From an uncultured Synechococcus sp. (GTDB lineage Bacteria; Cyanobacteriota; Cyanobacteriia; Phormidesmidales; Phormidesmidaceae), in the NCBI GenBank assembly GCA_937911865.1, contig CALDSK010000096.1:1-64000 (forward strand): a stretch of 64,000 bases of DNA, given 5' to 3'. Below are positions 46,215-54,363 of this stretch, piece by piece (position 1 is the stretch's first letter; each line of letters starts with the position of its first letter). The position numbers were made by a program, and so were the translations under genes. Below the pieces are notes generated by a model, which was given only the letters and a program-made list of their open reading frames with translations, searched no databases and had not been told where the DNA came from.

Positions 46215-47490
46215 CATTAGCGGCACCGTCATTGAACAAGGTCAAGGGCTCGCCTTCTATCAGGAAAACTACCCCGAATCACCGGCCCTCTTCGGCTTTC
46301 TCACGTGGAAAGTCGTCCTCTTTTTAGGCCTTGACCACGTTTACCGAACCTGGTGGTTTCTCACGATTCTCATTTTGTTTGGCGCTAGCCTCACCGCCTG
46401 CACCTTTACCCGGCAAATTACCGCGCTGCGCTGGTTTTCACGCACCTGGAACTTCTACAGCAAACCCCGGCAGTTCGGGAAAATGGCGCTCAGCACAGAG
46501 CTAGCACACCCAAATATCGACACGCTGAAAGACCAGCTAAGCAGCCGTAAATACAAGGTCTTTGAAAAAGACAGCGGCACAGACAAAATGCTTTATGCCC
46601 ACAAGGGGCTTTCAGGTCGCATTGGGCCAATTGTCGTCCATGCCAGCATGCTGCTGATTTTGGCGGGGGCTATTCTCGGCTCAATGACGGGCTTTTTTGC
46701 TCAGGAGATGGTGCCAAGCGGCCAAACGTTCAGAATTCAAAATATCTTTGACGCCGGTCCCTGGGCAGACTCTCAAATCCCCAAAGACTGGTCGGTTCAT
46801 GTCAACCGCTTCTGGATTGACTACTCACCCGAAGGCCGCGTTGACCAGTTTTACTCCGATCTGTCGGTCCTCGATATTGATGGCCAGGAAGTCAAACGTA
46901 AAACTATCCACGTTAACGAGCCGTTGCGCTACAAAAATGTCACGCTGTACCAGGCCGACTGGGCAGTAGGTGGGGTTAAAGTGCGCATCAATAACAGCCC
47001 TGTATTTAACCTACAAATGGCACCGTTAGCGGTAGAAAACAATAGGCTATGGGGCACCTGGGTACCGACCAAGCCTGACATGAGCGAAGGCGTTTCGCTG
47101 ATCGCGCAGGACTTGCAGGGGACACTTTTGCTATACGACATGAGCGGCCAGCTGACTTCTACAGTTCGCGCGGGCAGCAGCGTAGTAGTAAACGGTGTGA
47201 CGCTCTATGTAGACGAGCTGATTGGTAGCACTGGCCTGCAAATCAAAGCTGACCCAGGTATTCCAGTGGTCTATCTAGGGTTTGGGCTACTGATGCTCGG
47301 GGTAATTGTGAGCTACATTTCGCATTCACAGGTTTGGGCCTTGCAGACGGCAGGCAAGCTTTTTGTCGGCGGACGAACCAACCGGGCGCAGGTTTCTTTT
47401 GAGCGGGAGCTGTTAGCCATATTAGATACGCTAGATGCCGATACAGAGCGCGAAACAGACGTCAAGGTTGAACCTGTTCTGGCAAAATAA
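46099..47490 (+). CDS. ccsB: Cytochrome c biogenesis protein CcsB/Ccs1 (ResB-like)
   Basis: 463 residues from ATG at 46099 with CCGGAAAG upstream; a second ATG at 46117 is possible. Four membrane segments (~25, 75, 180 and 395) enclose a large lumenal domain. [35 protein letters not shown] and [20 protein letters not shown] are family landmarks, with the haem-ligand His in VVHAS. Works with CcsA in system II cytochrome c maturation, downstream of CcdA. Confidence 0.93.
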   Translation: MNDFSSMLAIKRYFRKALVTLLADLKLAIALLLAIAVFSISGTVIEQGQGLAFYQENYPESPALFGFLTWKVVLFLGLDHVYRTWWFLTILILFGASLTACTFTRQITALRWFSRTWNFYSKPRQFGKMALSTELAHPNIDTLKDQLSSRKYKVFEKDSGTDKMLYAHKGLSGRIGPIVVHASMLLILAGAILGSMTGFFAQEMVPSGQTFRIQNIFDAGPWADSQIPKDWSVHVNRFWIDYSPEGRVDQFYSDLSVLDIDGQEVKRKTIHVNEPLRYKNVTLYQADWAVGGVKVRINNSPVFNLQMAPLAVENNRLWGTWVPTKPDMSEGVSLIAQDLQGTLLLYDMSGQLTSTVRAGSSVVVNGVTLYVDELIGSTGLQIKADPGIPVVYLGFGLLMLGVIVSYISHSQVWALQTAGKLFVGGRTNRAQVSFERELLAILDTLDADTERETDVKVEPVLAK

Positions 47491-47540
47491 AGCGCAAGGT
47501 GAGGCAAACACATAGCAAACATATAGAGGGCAAGGTGGGC

Positions 47541-48263
47541 ATGCGTATCCTTCTAGTTGACGATGAAGTCGAACTCACCGATCCACTCAGTCGCCTGCTC
47601 CAGAGGCAAGGCTACGCAGTAGACGTGGCTAGCGATGGAGAAACAGGATACAGCCTGGCGCTCAGCGGCCATTACGATTTGCTGATACTCGACTGGATGC
47701 TGCCCGGAAAAAGTGGACTGGATATCTGTAGAGAGATACGCGCTTCAGCTCAGACTTCTCCACCTTCGCGTCCTGCAACGACGCCTGTGCTCTTTCTCAC
47801 GGCAAAAGATACTGTTGACGACCGGGTTGATGGCTTAGATGCGGGTGCCGACGACTACTTAGTTAAACCTTTTGAGCTGCGTGAGCTGCTTGCCCGCGTG
47901 CGTGCCTTATTACGGCGGCCAACCGGCACAGAAATGCAAAACTTGCCGGACGCAGCGGCAGCTGTTGTTCACTTTGATGGGCTGAGGCTCGATATTGAAA
48001 ATCAGATCGCCAGCCGTAGCGGCCAGTCGATAGAGCTTTCAGAAAAAGAAGTGCAGCTGTTGGCCTATTTGATGCGATCGCCGCACCAGCTGCTCACCCA
48101 TCGCCAAATCTACGACGCCGTTTGGGGCCCAGGGGCCGCGCCTAGCAGCAATGCACTAGCAGCCCAGATGAAGCTGTTACGAAAAAAAATAGAAGCTTCT
48201 GATCAGCCTACGCTTATCCATACGGTTTACGGCAAGGGATACCGCTTCGGAAAATCTCAATAG
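47541..48263 (+). CDS. OmpR/PhoB-family response regulator (RppA-like)
   Basis: 240 residues from ATG at 47541 with AAGGTGG just before it; the open frame extends to a GTG at 47499. Receiver domain with Asp8/Asp9, phosphoacceptor Asp51 in LLILDWMLPGKSGLD, and Lys in YLVKPFELRELLARVRALL. Winged helix at the C-terminus (ELSEKEVQLLAYLM, HTVYGKGYRFG). The receiver closely resembles cyanobacterial RppA, a redox/nickel-responsive regulator, but no kinase is adjacent. Stop codon lies in a tandem repeat. Confidence 0.92.
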   Translation: MRILLVDDEVELTDPLSRLLQRQGYAVDVASDGETGYSLALSGHYDLLILDWMLPGKSGLDICREIRASAQTSPPSRPATTPVLFLTAKDTVDDRVDGLDAGADDYLVKPFELRELLARVRALLRRPTGTEMQNLPDAAAAVVHFDGLRLDIENQIASRSGQSIELSEKEVQLLAYLMRSPHQLLTHRQIYDAVWGPGAAPSSNALAAQMKLLRKKIEASDQPTLIHTVYGKGYRFGKSQ

Positions 48264-48295
48264 TTTTATCTCAATCGACTTATCTCAATCGCCTT
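48254..48295. repeat. 14-bp tandem repeat, three copies, spanning a stop codon
   Basis: ATCTCAATAGTTTT, ATCTCAATCGACTT and ATCTCAATCGCCTT, then a partial fourth. The regulator's TAG (48261-48263) is in copy one. Confidence 0.9.
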
Positions 48296-48489
48296 ATCTC
48301 CAGCAGCTTTAGCTTGTTCACCCTAGGAAATAACAGCACACAAAGTAACTCGCGATTCCGGATGGGGGCCAAAAACCGTTGTATAGCGAATATGCGCATT
48401 TACACGTAAGCGCCTAGTATTGAAAGGCATATTCTTAAAACTACTTCATCTTCTTTGTCTGCCACTAGAGCGTCTACCGCCATGGTTAA

Positions 48490-48548
48490 TTGAGTTGTTT
48501 TTTGGCTGATACGGGCTGTAGCCTTCAGGCGTATCCCCAGCAACTCAA
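48490..48548 (+). other. Candidate structured leader of the proline-rich gene
   Basis: Outer arms TTGAGTTG (48490-48497) and CAACTCAA (48541-48548) enclose an inner stem GATACG (48508-48513) with CGTATC (48530-48535). It ends 55 bp before the ATG at 48604. The rest of 48296-48603 has no recognised feature. Confidence 0.35.
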
Positions 48549-48603
48549 CGAGCGCGCTCCGTACGCTTGTAAATAAATTCTTAAGTCATCTTCTGAAATT
48601 GCG

Positions 48604-49932
48604 ATGCCTCAGCTCTCAGACGCTACGAAAGAATCCAAAAGTTTTAAAGCCAATCGCGCCTTAGCTAAGAGTCGCGCTGCGCGAGCAAGAGCAAGTGCTT
48701 TGAAAAATAAAACTTCAAAGAAAACGACGACAGAGTATAGCGCTCTCGGCTATGAAGTGCTCAATCAGCGCAGGACTCACTATGTGCAGGTACCGCTGAG
48801 CGTTTCGAATCAGTCAGCGCCGCCTATTAGAACAGGGAGTGCGCTACTAGATTCGTTTGTGCGCGATCGCATCACACAAGCACCTGAGCTGCAAAATCTC
48901 CACCTAATCAACGTTGACAGTAGGTCTAGCCAAGCTCGCGTAGCTTCTCCATCCCACTCGTCTCAATCCGATGCACCAGCGGACCACCAAACAGCCCGTC
49001 CGTCAGCGCCAACGAGAAGAAAAATCAAACGGGTTGTCCAAAAACCGCCTGCGCCGCCTGCCAAGACACCCCCACCAGAAAATCCCCGGTCTGAGCACCC
49101 CGCTGCTGAGGAAAAACCCGCAATACTTGAGATAACGCTGCGGGAACCAGAGCCCTCTACACCACCCACGCCGCCCCAAGTACCGGTAAAACCGCCTGCG
49201 CCGCCTTCCACTTCAGCACCTTCTACTCAGGCACCTTCTACTCAGGCAAACAAGCAGCCAGCCAGCCAGCCAAACAACAGCCGACCAACGGCCGACAGGC
49301 AAGCACTTGACGAACAAGCACTTGACGAGCAAGTACTCGAAGAACTAGAAGCGCCACCTGTTTCTACCAAGGCTCAGCCACCGGCTGTAGATAACCAGCA
49401 ACGCACAGCCCCTGCCACATCAACCGGTCCAAAGCCCTCCTTTGCACCTATCGTTGACCACGAAAAGATGGCCAGAGACAGTGCAGCCTCTGTAGGACTG
49501 ATTGATTTAAGCGATGCATTGCTCTTTGGGGGCGATCGCCAGGAATTAATCGCTGATGAGCCGTCGATTTTACCAGAAACCGAAGAAGAGCTAGGACTAC
49601 TCACTTACTTGAGCCAGCAAATCTCAGACTTCACTGTTGACCATTTAGAAAGTGGGTTTCCTAACAACACCGACCCAGAAGTGATGCATCGCCCCGACCC
49701 GCCGAAGCACAAGACTGTGCTGGATATTGAGAACTTCAGGCTAGGCGAGCTCGATGACATTGAGGAAGAAGCCGACGAAAACCTAACAGAGTCTGCGTTG
49801 CCCTCTCAGCAAAAGATAGACTCTGAAGAGTCTGCTGACATATACGCACTTAGTCAGCAGGTAGAAGACCTAAACCGAAAAATCGCTGACTTGACTCAAA
49901 AGTTGTCACAAGTTTCTAACAGCGCTGATTAA
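48604..49932 (+). CDS. Hypothetical proline-rich disordered protein
   Basis: 442 residues. Basic N-terminus (~1-45, Lys/Arg/Ala), a short possibly folded stretch (~45-105), a long Pro/Ala/Gln/Ser-rich disordered middle (~110-285), an acidic region and a predicted coiled coil at the very end (~410-440, LSQQVEDLNRKIADLTQKL). In-frame 15-bp duplications occur at 49216-49245 and 49300-49344. No known domain. The layout resembles a scaffold or tether, which is a guess. Confidence 0.7.
   Translation: MPQLSDATKESKSFKANRALAKSRAARARASALKNKTSKKTTTEYSALGYEVLNQRRTHYVQVPLSVSNQSAPPIRTGSALLDSFVRDRITQAPELQNLHLINVDSRSSQARVASPSHSSQSDAPADHQTARPSAPTRRKIKRVVQKPPAPPAKTPPPENPRSEHPAAEEKPAILEITLREPEPSTPPTPPQVPVKPPAPPSTSAPSTQAPSTQANKQPASQPNNSRPTADRQALDEQALDEQVLEELEAPPVSTKAQPPAVDNQQRTAPATSTGPKPSFAPIVDHEKMARDSAASVGLIDLSDALLFGGDRQELIADEPSILPETEEELGLLTYLSQQISDFTVDHLESGFPNNTDPEVMHRPDPPKHKTVLDIENFRLGELDDIEEEADENLTESALPSQQKIDSEESADIYALSQQVEDLNRKIADLTQKLSQVSNSAD
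49216..49344. repeat. Two in-frame 15-bp tandem repeats
   Basis: GCACCTTCTACTCAG twice (49216-49245), and CAAGCACTTGACGAA three times with drift (49300-49344), in the proline-rich protein gene. Confidence 0.9.
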
Positions 49933-50008
49933 ACTCAACAGCTAAGTCTAAAATCAGCGCACTATATCAGCGCGCTGTATTTGTGAGCGTATTCTTGGCA
50001 CATTACTG

Positions 50009-50173
50009 TCAGCGAGTCTGTTGCCAGTGCAATATTCTCAAAAGCTGAAAAGTGTCAAATGTACTGCCTTGGCCCCCGGCCCAGATTTCGGAGCTCTGAG
50101 GCAAGATGGCCAAAGCCTCGTCTAAAACCTCACTGACAGAGCGATCTAACAGCTGGAACCAGGCAAACTTCAC
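50009..50173 (-). CDS. Candidate small protein overlapping the rfbB stop
   Basis: 54 residues from a GTG at 50173 that shares GTGA with the rfbB stop, a classic coupled-translation arrangement. Begins MKFAWFQLLDRSVSEVLDEA. No membrane segment or family recognised. Could be a genuine small last gene of the rhamnose operon or the remnant of a longer gene. Confidence 0.35.
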   Translation of the reverse strand: MKFAWFQLLDRSVSEVLDEALAILPQSSEIWAGGQGSTFDTFQLLRILHWQQTR

Positions 50174-51240
50174 GGCCGATTGCCGTACAGATTATCGTAA
50201 TAGCCCTTATATTCTTCAGAAAGCAGCGCTTGCCACCACTCGCGATTGTTCAAGTACCACTCAACCGTCTGGCGCAATCCTTTCTCAAAGTTATAGGCAG
50301 GCGACCAGCCCAGCTCCTTTTGGATATTTGAGATATCCATAGCGTATCGACGATCGTGCCCCGGACGGTCCGTTACAAAAGTAATGAGATCACGAGGCGA
50401 CTTGGGTAGGTCGCTAGCTAGCTCACTCATCAGATCACAGAGGCTATGAACAATATCCAGATTTTTGACCTGGTTATTGCCACCAATGTTGTACACATCG
50501 CCAGGGTTAGCCTGATGCAGCACTACGTCAATAGCAGCACAGTGGTCGCTAACATGAAGCCAATCGCGAACATTTTGACCATCGCCGTACACCGGCAAAG
50601 ATTTCCCAAGCAAAATGTTTAAACACATGAGTGGGATAAGTTTTTCAGGAAACTGATAGGGCCCATAGTTATTAGAACAGTTGGTAATGAGCGTTGGCAT
50701 TCCATAGGTGTGGAAATAGGCCCGGGCTAAGTGGTCGCTTCCGGCTTTAGAGGCAGAATAAGGGCTGTTGGGCGCGTAAGGAGTTGTTTCAGTGAACGGC
50801 GGATCGTCAGCTTCTAAACTGCCGTACACTTCGTCGGTCGAAACATGCAAAAATCGATAGTCGCTGGGCTGACCTTCACTGTTCCAGCGGTTGCGAAACG
50901 CTTCTAGCAGCGTAAAGGTACCTACCACGTTAGTTTGAACAAAGGCAGCTGGTCCCAAAATGGAGCGGTCCACATGAGATTCGGCGGCAAAGTGAACAAC
51001 GGTATCTATCTTTTCCGCTTCGAGAAGCTTAGCCACCAGAGGAGCATCGCAGATATCGCCTTTCACCAGACGAAATCGGTCTTGACTGGCTAAATCAGAT
51101 ACGTTGGCTTCGTTACCGGCATAGCCCAAAATATCGAGTACCACGACTCGTCCTTCATGATTTTCACACCAGTGGTGCACAAAGTTTGAACCGATAAATC
51201 CGGCACCGCCCGTGATCAAGATACGCTTTGACATAGTCAT
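50170..51240 (-). CDS. rfbB: dTDP-glucose 4,6-dehydratase
   Basis: Second enzyme of dTDP-L-rhamnose synthesis. 356 residues from ATG at 51240. Extended SDR fold: NAD motif ILITGGAGFIGSNFVHHW, catalytic STDEVYG (Thr, Asp, Glu) and YSASKAGSDH (Tyr-x3-Lys). C-terminal RPGHDRRYAMD and WYLNNREWW are typical. Last recognised member of the minus-strand rfbC-rfbD-rfbA-rfbB cluster. Confidence 0.96.
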   Translation of the reverse strand: MTMSKRILITGGAGFIGSNFVHHWCENHEGRVVVLDILGYAGNEANVSDLASQDRFRLVKGDICDAPLVAKLLEAEKIDTVVHFAAESHVDRSILGPAAFVQTNVVGTFTLLEAFRNRWNSEGQPSDYRFLHVSTDEVYGSLEADDPPFTETTPYAPNSPYSASKAGSDHLARAYFHTYGMPTLITNCSNNYGPYQFPEKLIPLMCLNILLGKSLPVYGDGQNVRDWLHVSDHCAAIDVVLHQANPGDVYNIGGNNQVKNLDIVHSLCDLMSELASDLPKSPRDLITFVTDRPGHDRRYAMDISNIQKELGWSPAYNFEKGLRQTVEWYLNNREWWQALLSEEYKGYYDNLYGNRP

Positions 51241-51250
51241 TCAATCAGTA

Positions 51251-51290
51251 AGTTATTCGATTATTTAGTGAGTCACTCGATTATTTAGAT
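51251..51290. repeat. 20-bp imperfect tandem duplication
   Basis: Two copies sharing TCGATTATTTAG, in the rfbB leader between rfbA and rfbB. Confidence 0.75.
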
Positions 51291-51387
51291 ACTCAGCCGC
51301 ATAGCTGTTGACCCGTATCAGATCGCCAGGTCTGCGGCTAGATGAGTTCTTGTCCAGGTAATTGGAGACGTGAAAGAAGCCATCACC

Positions 51388-52467
51388 CTAGGTGGTTAGC
51401 TCTACCGTAGAATCATCGCCAACCATAAACCTGAGGGCTTTGGGCCGATGCTCTGTAACCGTTAGCGTGGCGCGTTCACCGATTAAGCTATCAACTATTC
51501 TGCGCTGAATGCCAAAGATCTTGGCCCCTTTGAGGACGACGCTGTGGTCTATCTCGACGTCCAGCAGCTGAGCTTCGTCAGCAATACTGGTGTATGAGCC
51601 CACGAAGCAGTTTTCTAGATTGCAGTAGTCGCCAATGACAACCGGACCACGAACCGTGCAGTTCTTTAATTTCGACCCGCTGCCGATCACGACCCGCCCG
51701 CTAACAGTACTCGATTCGTCACCCTCGCCTGTGATCTGAGGATCTTTGACATATTCATCCAAAAAGAAGCGATAGGCCTCTAGCAGATCGTCTTATTTAA
51801 CGGAATAGAGCCACCAGCAAGAGAGTTCATTTGCATCTACTGGCATTTTATTGGCCACATCATAAGCATCGGACAAATACTTTTCAAGCTCGCCTCTAGC
51901 AGATGGTTTGATTTGTGCGATCGCCTCATGAATGTCTGACGAAAACAAATACACACCGACTAAGGCCAGATTAGACGGCGGCTCTTTAGGCTTTTCTACC
52001 AACTTCATCACGCTGCCATCAGCGTTGATTTGAGCCACACCAAAAGCAGTTGGATTCAACACCTGTTTCAGCATGATGATCGCACCTGAAGGGGACGCTT
52101 TAAAGGCGGCGACAAACTCTCGTAGCTGATCTTGAATCAGGTTATCGCCCAGGTACATAACAAAGGGCGAATCGCCTAAAAACGGCTGAGCGATTTTTAC
52201 CGCATGGGCTAGGCCGTCAGGGCTCTCTTGATGAATGTAGGTAATCTTGGCCCCAAATTGTTCACCCTTGCCCGTTTTCTCCTCAATCTCGGGCCCAGTT
52301 TCTGGACTAACAATAATCCCAATATCGGTAATACCAGCTGCCACTAGGCTTTCAATGCCATACCAGAGAATAGGTTTGTTAGCGACTGGCACCAGCTGCT
52401 TTGCACCTGTATAGGTTAGAGGCCTCAGACGGGTACCTTTACCCCCCGATAAAATCAATGCTTTCAT
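51388..52467 (-). pseudogene. rfbA: Glucose-1-phosphate thymidylyltransferase (long RmlA type), interrupted by an in-frame stop
   Basis: First enzyme of dTDP-rhamnose synthesis. From ATG at 52467 the protein starts [19 protein letters not shown] with a normal nucleotidyltransferase core. At 51793-51795 a TAA interrupts the frame. The same frame continues without indel into DDLLEAYRFFLDEYVKDPQ and a left-handed beta-helix domain to 51388. Relatives read GWWLDTGKKDDLLEA; here CWWLYSVK, stop, DDLLEA. So the second Lys codon became a stop and the conserved Asp is Tyr. The preceding ~20 residues are also unusually diverged. Confidence 0.88.
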
Positions 52468-52619
52468 ACAATTCTCTTGAACAAATAGGGTCAAAATCAG
52501 TTAGCTCGCACAAGCATTTGATCTCGCCCAGCTGCGCAGCAGACGCGCTCACCTATCAAATCAGATATTCGCCATCTAGACCATCGTTGGCGACCAGCAC
52601 TAGCTAGGTCAAATATCTC

Positions 52620-53522
52620 TTACGTAGTCTGCGACATACTTTCTTTCACGTACTGTTTCAGCATCTGCTGTAAGCTAACTCTCCACTGAGGGGCAGCATG
52701 CTTCAATACACCGGTAATTTTTTGACAATCCAAAACGGAGTAAGGTGGCCGCTGGGCAGGCGTTGGATAGTCTGATGTGGGAATCGGGTTAACGGTTTCG
52801 ATGGCGAGAGACAGTCCCTGCGCTCTCGCTTCTTCAAAAATGGCGGTTGCAAATTCGTGCCAGCTCGCCGTCTCACTGTTAGTGAAGTGATAGGTACCTG
52901 GGTACCGATCGATGTGTTCACTCAGCTGAGTAATGGCCTCTGCAATATCTTTGGCCCAGGTAGGCGACCCGATTTGATCGCAAACAACATTGAGCACTGA
53001 GCGCTCTTTTGCCAATCGCAGCATTGTTTTGACAAAATTGCCCCTACCATAGGTGCCGTATACCCAGGCTGTGCGCAAAATGATGTGCCGCTCTAGCACC
53101 TGACGGATGGCCTCTTCCCCGGCGAGCTTAGTTTTGCCATATACACTCAAGGGCGCGGTTGGATCGCTTTCACGCCGCGGAGAGGGGGTTTGCCCCGAAA
53201 ACACATAGTCCGTAGAAATGTGAACGAGCCCTGCATCACAGGCGGCAGCGGCTTTCGCCAAAGCACCCGGTGCTTCAGCATTAATTCGGTAGGCCAAATC
53301 CGGTTCGCTCTCCGCTTTATCGACAGCCGTGTAGGCCGCAGCATTCACGATTAGCTGAGGCGCTATGGATTGAACAGTGGAGGCGATCGCATCTAAATCA
53401 GTCAGGTCTAGCTGCGAACGGCCAACCGGGACTAACCGGCCAAACGTTGGCTCCACCTGGGGCAGCGTCTGTTTTAGCTCCTGCCCGACCTGCCCGAGCG
53501 CGCCCACTAGCAAAATGCTCAC
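52620..53522 (-). CDS. rfbD: dTDP-4-dehydrorhamnose reductase
   Basis: Last step of dTDP-L-rhamnose synthesis (NADPH-dependent). 300 residues from a GTG at 53522 immediately after the rfbC stop (TAAGTG). SDR motif LLVGALGQVGQEL, ISTDYVFSG, YGKTKLAGE (catalytic Tyr-x3-Lys), AWVYGTYGRNFV-like segment. Length typical. Confidence 0.95.
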   Translation of the reverse strand: MSILLVGALGQVGQELKQTLPQVEPTFGRLVPVGRSQLDLTDLDAIASTVQSIAPQLIVNAAAYTAVDKAESEPDLAYRINAEAPGALAKAAAACDAGLVHISTDYVFSGQTPSPRRESDPTAPLSVYGKTKLAGEEAIRQVLERHIILRTAWVYGTYGRGNFVKTMLRLAKERSVLNVVCDQIGSPTWAKDIAEAITQLSEHIDRYPGTYHFTNSETASWHEFATAIFEEARAQGLSLAIETVNPIPTSDYPTPAQRPPYSVLDCQKITGVLKHAAPQWRVSLQQMLKQYVKESMSQTT

Positions 53523-54158
53523 TTAAGCATCCCCCTTTGAAAAAGGCGCTTCTAGGGGAGACGCTTCTGAGGAAGACGCCCCGGAAAAAGCCGCGTAGTC
53601 AAATAAATCAGCCGATGCTAGCAAGTCACCCTCAGCATCTTTGCCCGATAAAATCGGCGCTTGCCCGGCTGTTGGCCAGCCGATTCTTAAATCTGGATCG
53701 TTCCAGACAATACTGCGCTCATGCGTTGGGCTATAAAAATCAGTCGCTTTGTACAATACGTCAGCTACTTCAGAGAGCACATAAAACCCGTGGGCAAACC
53801 CTGGGGGAATCCAGAGCTGCTTTTTATTTTCTGCGCTCAAAATTTTACCGACTGATTTTCCAAACGTAGGCGAGCCCTGGCGAATATCAACAGCAACGTC
53901 ATAGATGCTGCCTACCACTGCTCGCACCAGCTTGCCCTGGGTATTTTCGATTTGATAGTGCAGCCCGCGCAGAATATTGGCAGCAGAAGAAGAATGGTTG
54001 TCTTGTACAAATGAGTAAGGTTCGCCCGATGGTTGGAAGCCGACCGCTTGGTCAAAAGCGTTTTGATTAAAGCTTTCGAGGAAAAAACCGCGCCCATCTT
54101 GAAAGACACGTGGTTCGAGGACTAAGACCTCAGGAATTTTGGTCTGCGTAATTTGCAT
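53523..54158 (-). CDS. rfbC: dTDP-4-dehydrorhamnose 3,5-epimerase
   Basis: Cupin-fold epimerase of the rhamnose pathway. Begins MQITQTKIPEVLVLEP from ATG at 54158; the frame extends to a GTG at 54176. Landmarks: DGRGFFLESFN, NHSSSAANILRGLHYQ, WIPPGFAHGFYVLSE and YSPTHERSIVWNDP. An Ala/Ser/Glu-rich tail of ~30 residues extends the usual ~180-residue enzyme. First gene of the cluster; it abuts rfbD with no gap. Confidence 0.94.
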   Translation of the reverse strand: MQITQTKIPEVLVLEPRVFQDGRGFFLESFNQNAFDQAVGFQPSGEPYSFVQDNHSSSAANILRGLHYQIENTQGKLVRAVVGSIYDVAVDIRQGSPTFGKSVGKILSAENKKQLWIPPGFAHGFYVLSEVADVLYKATDFYSPTHERSIVWNDPDLRIGWPTAGQAPILSGKDAEGDLLASADLFDYAAFSGASSSEASPLEAPFSKGDA

Positions 54159-54270
54159 TGAAAATACAGGTGCCACACTTAACGTGATCAGTCTCTCACG
54201 TCGTGAAACGCTCTCCGTAATACCACTGTAATATCATCCAAAAGACTTGGAGTTTAGACGCGGGTAGCAC

Positions 54271-54298
54271 GCCGACTCATCACTGCCGACTCATCACT
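54271..54298. repeat. 14-bp tandem duplication
   Basis: GCCGACTCATCACT twice head to tail. Confidence 0.92.
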
Positions 54299-54311
54299 AC
54301 AGTAAAAGCCC

Positions 54312-54359
54312 CAAACATATCAGCACTCAAACATATCAGCACTCAAACACATCAGCACT
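54312..54359. repeat. 16-bp tandem repeat, three copies
   Basis: CAAACATATCAGCACT at 54312, 54328 and 54344 (one substitution in the third), four bases beyond the diguanylate cyclase stop. Confidence 0.93.
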
Positions 54360-54363
54360 AGAG

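Noticed and set aside
49922..49960. Terminator after the proline-rich gene
   Set aside because: GCGCTGATT and AATCAGCGC pair, but the 21-base loop and lack of a T run make it weak.
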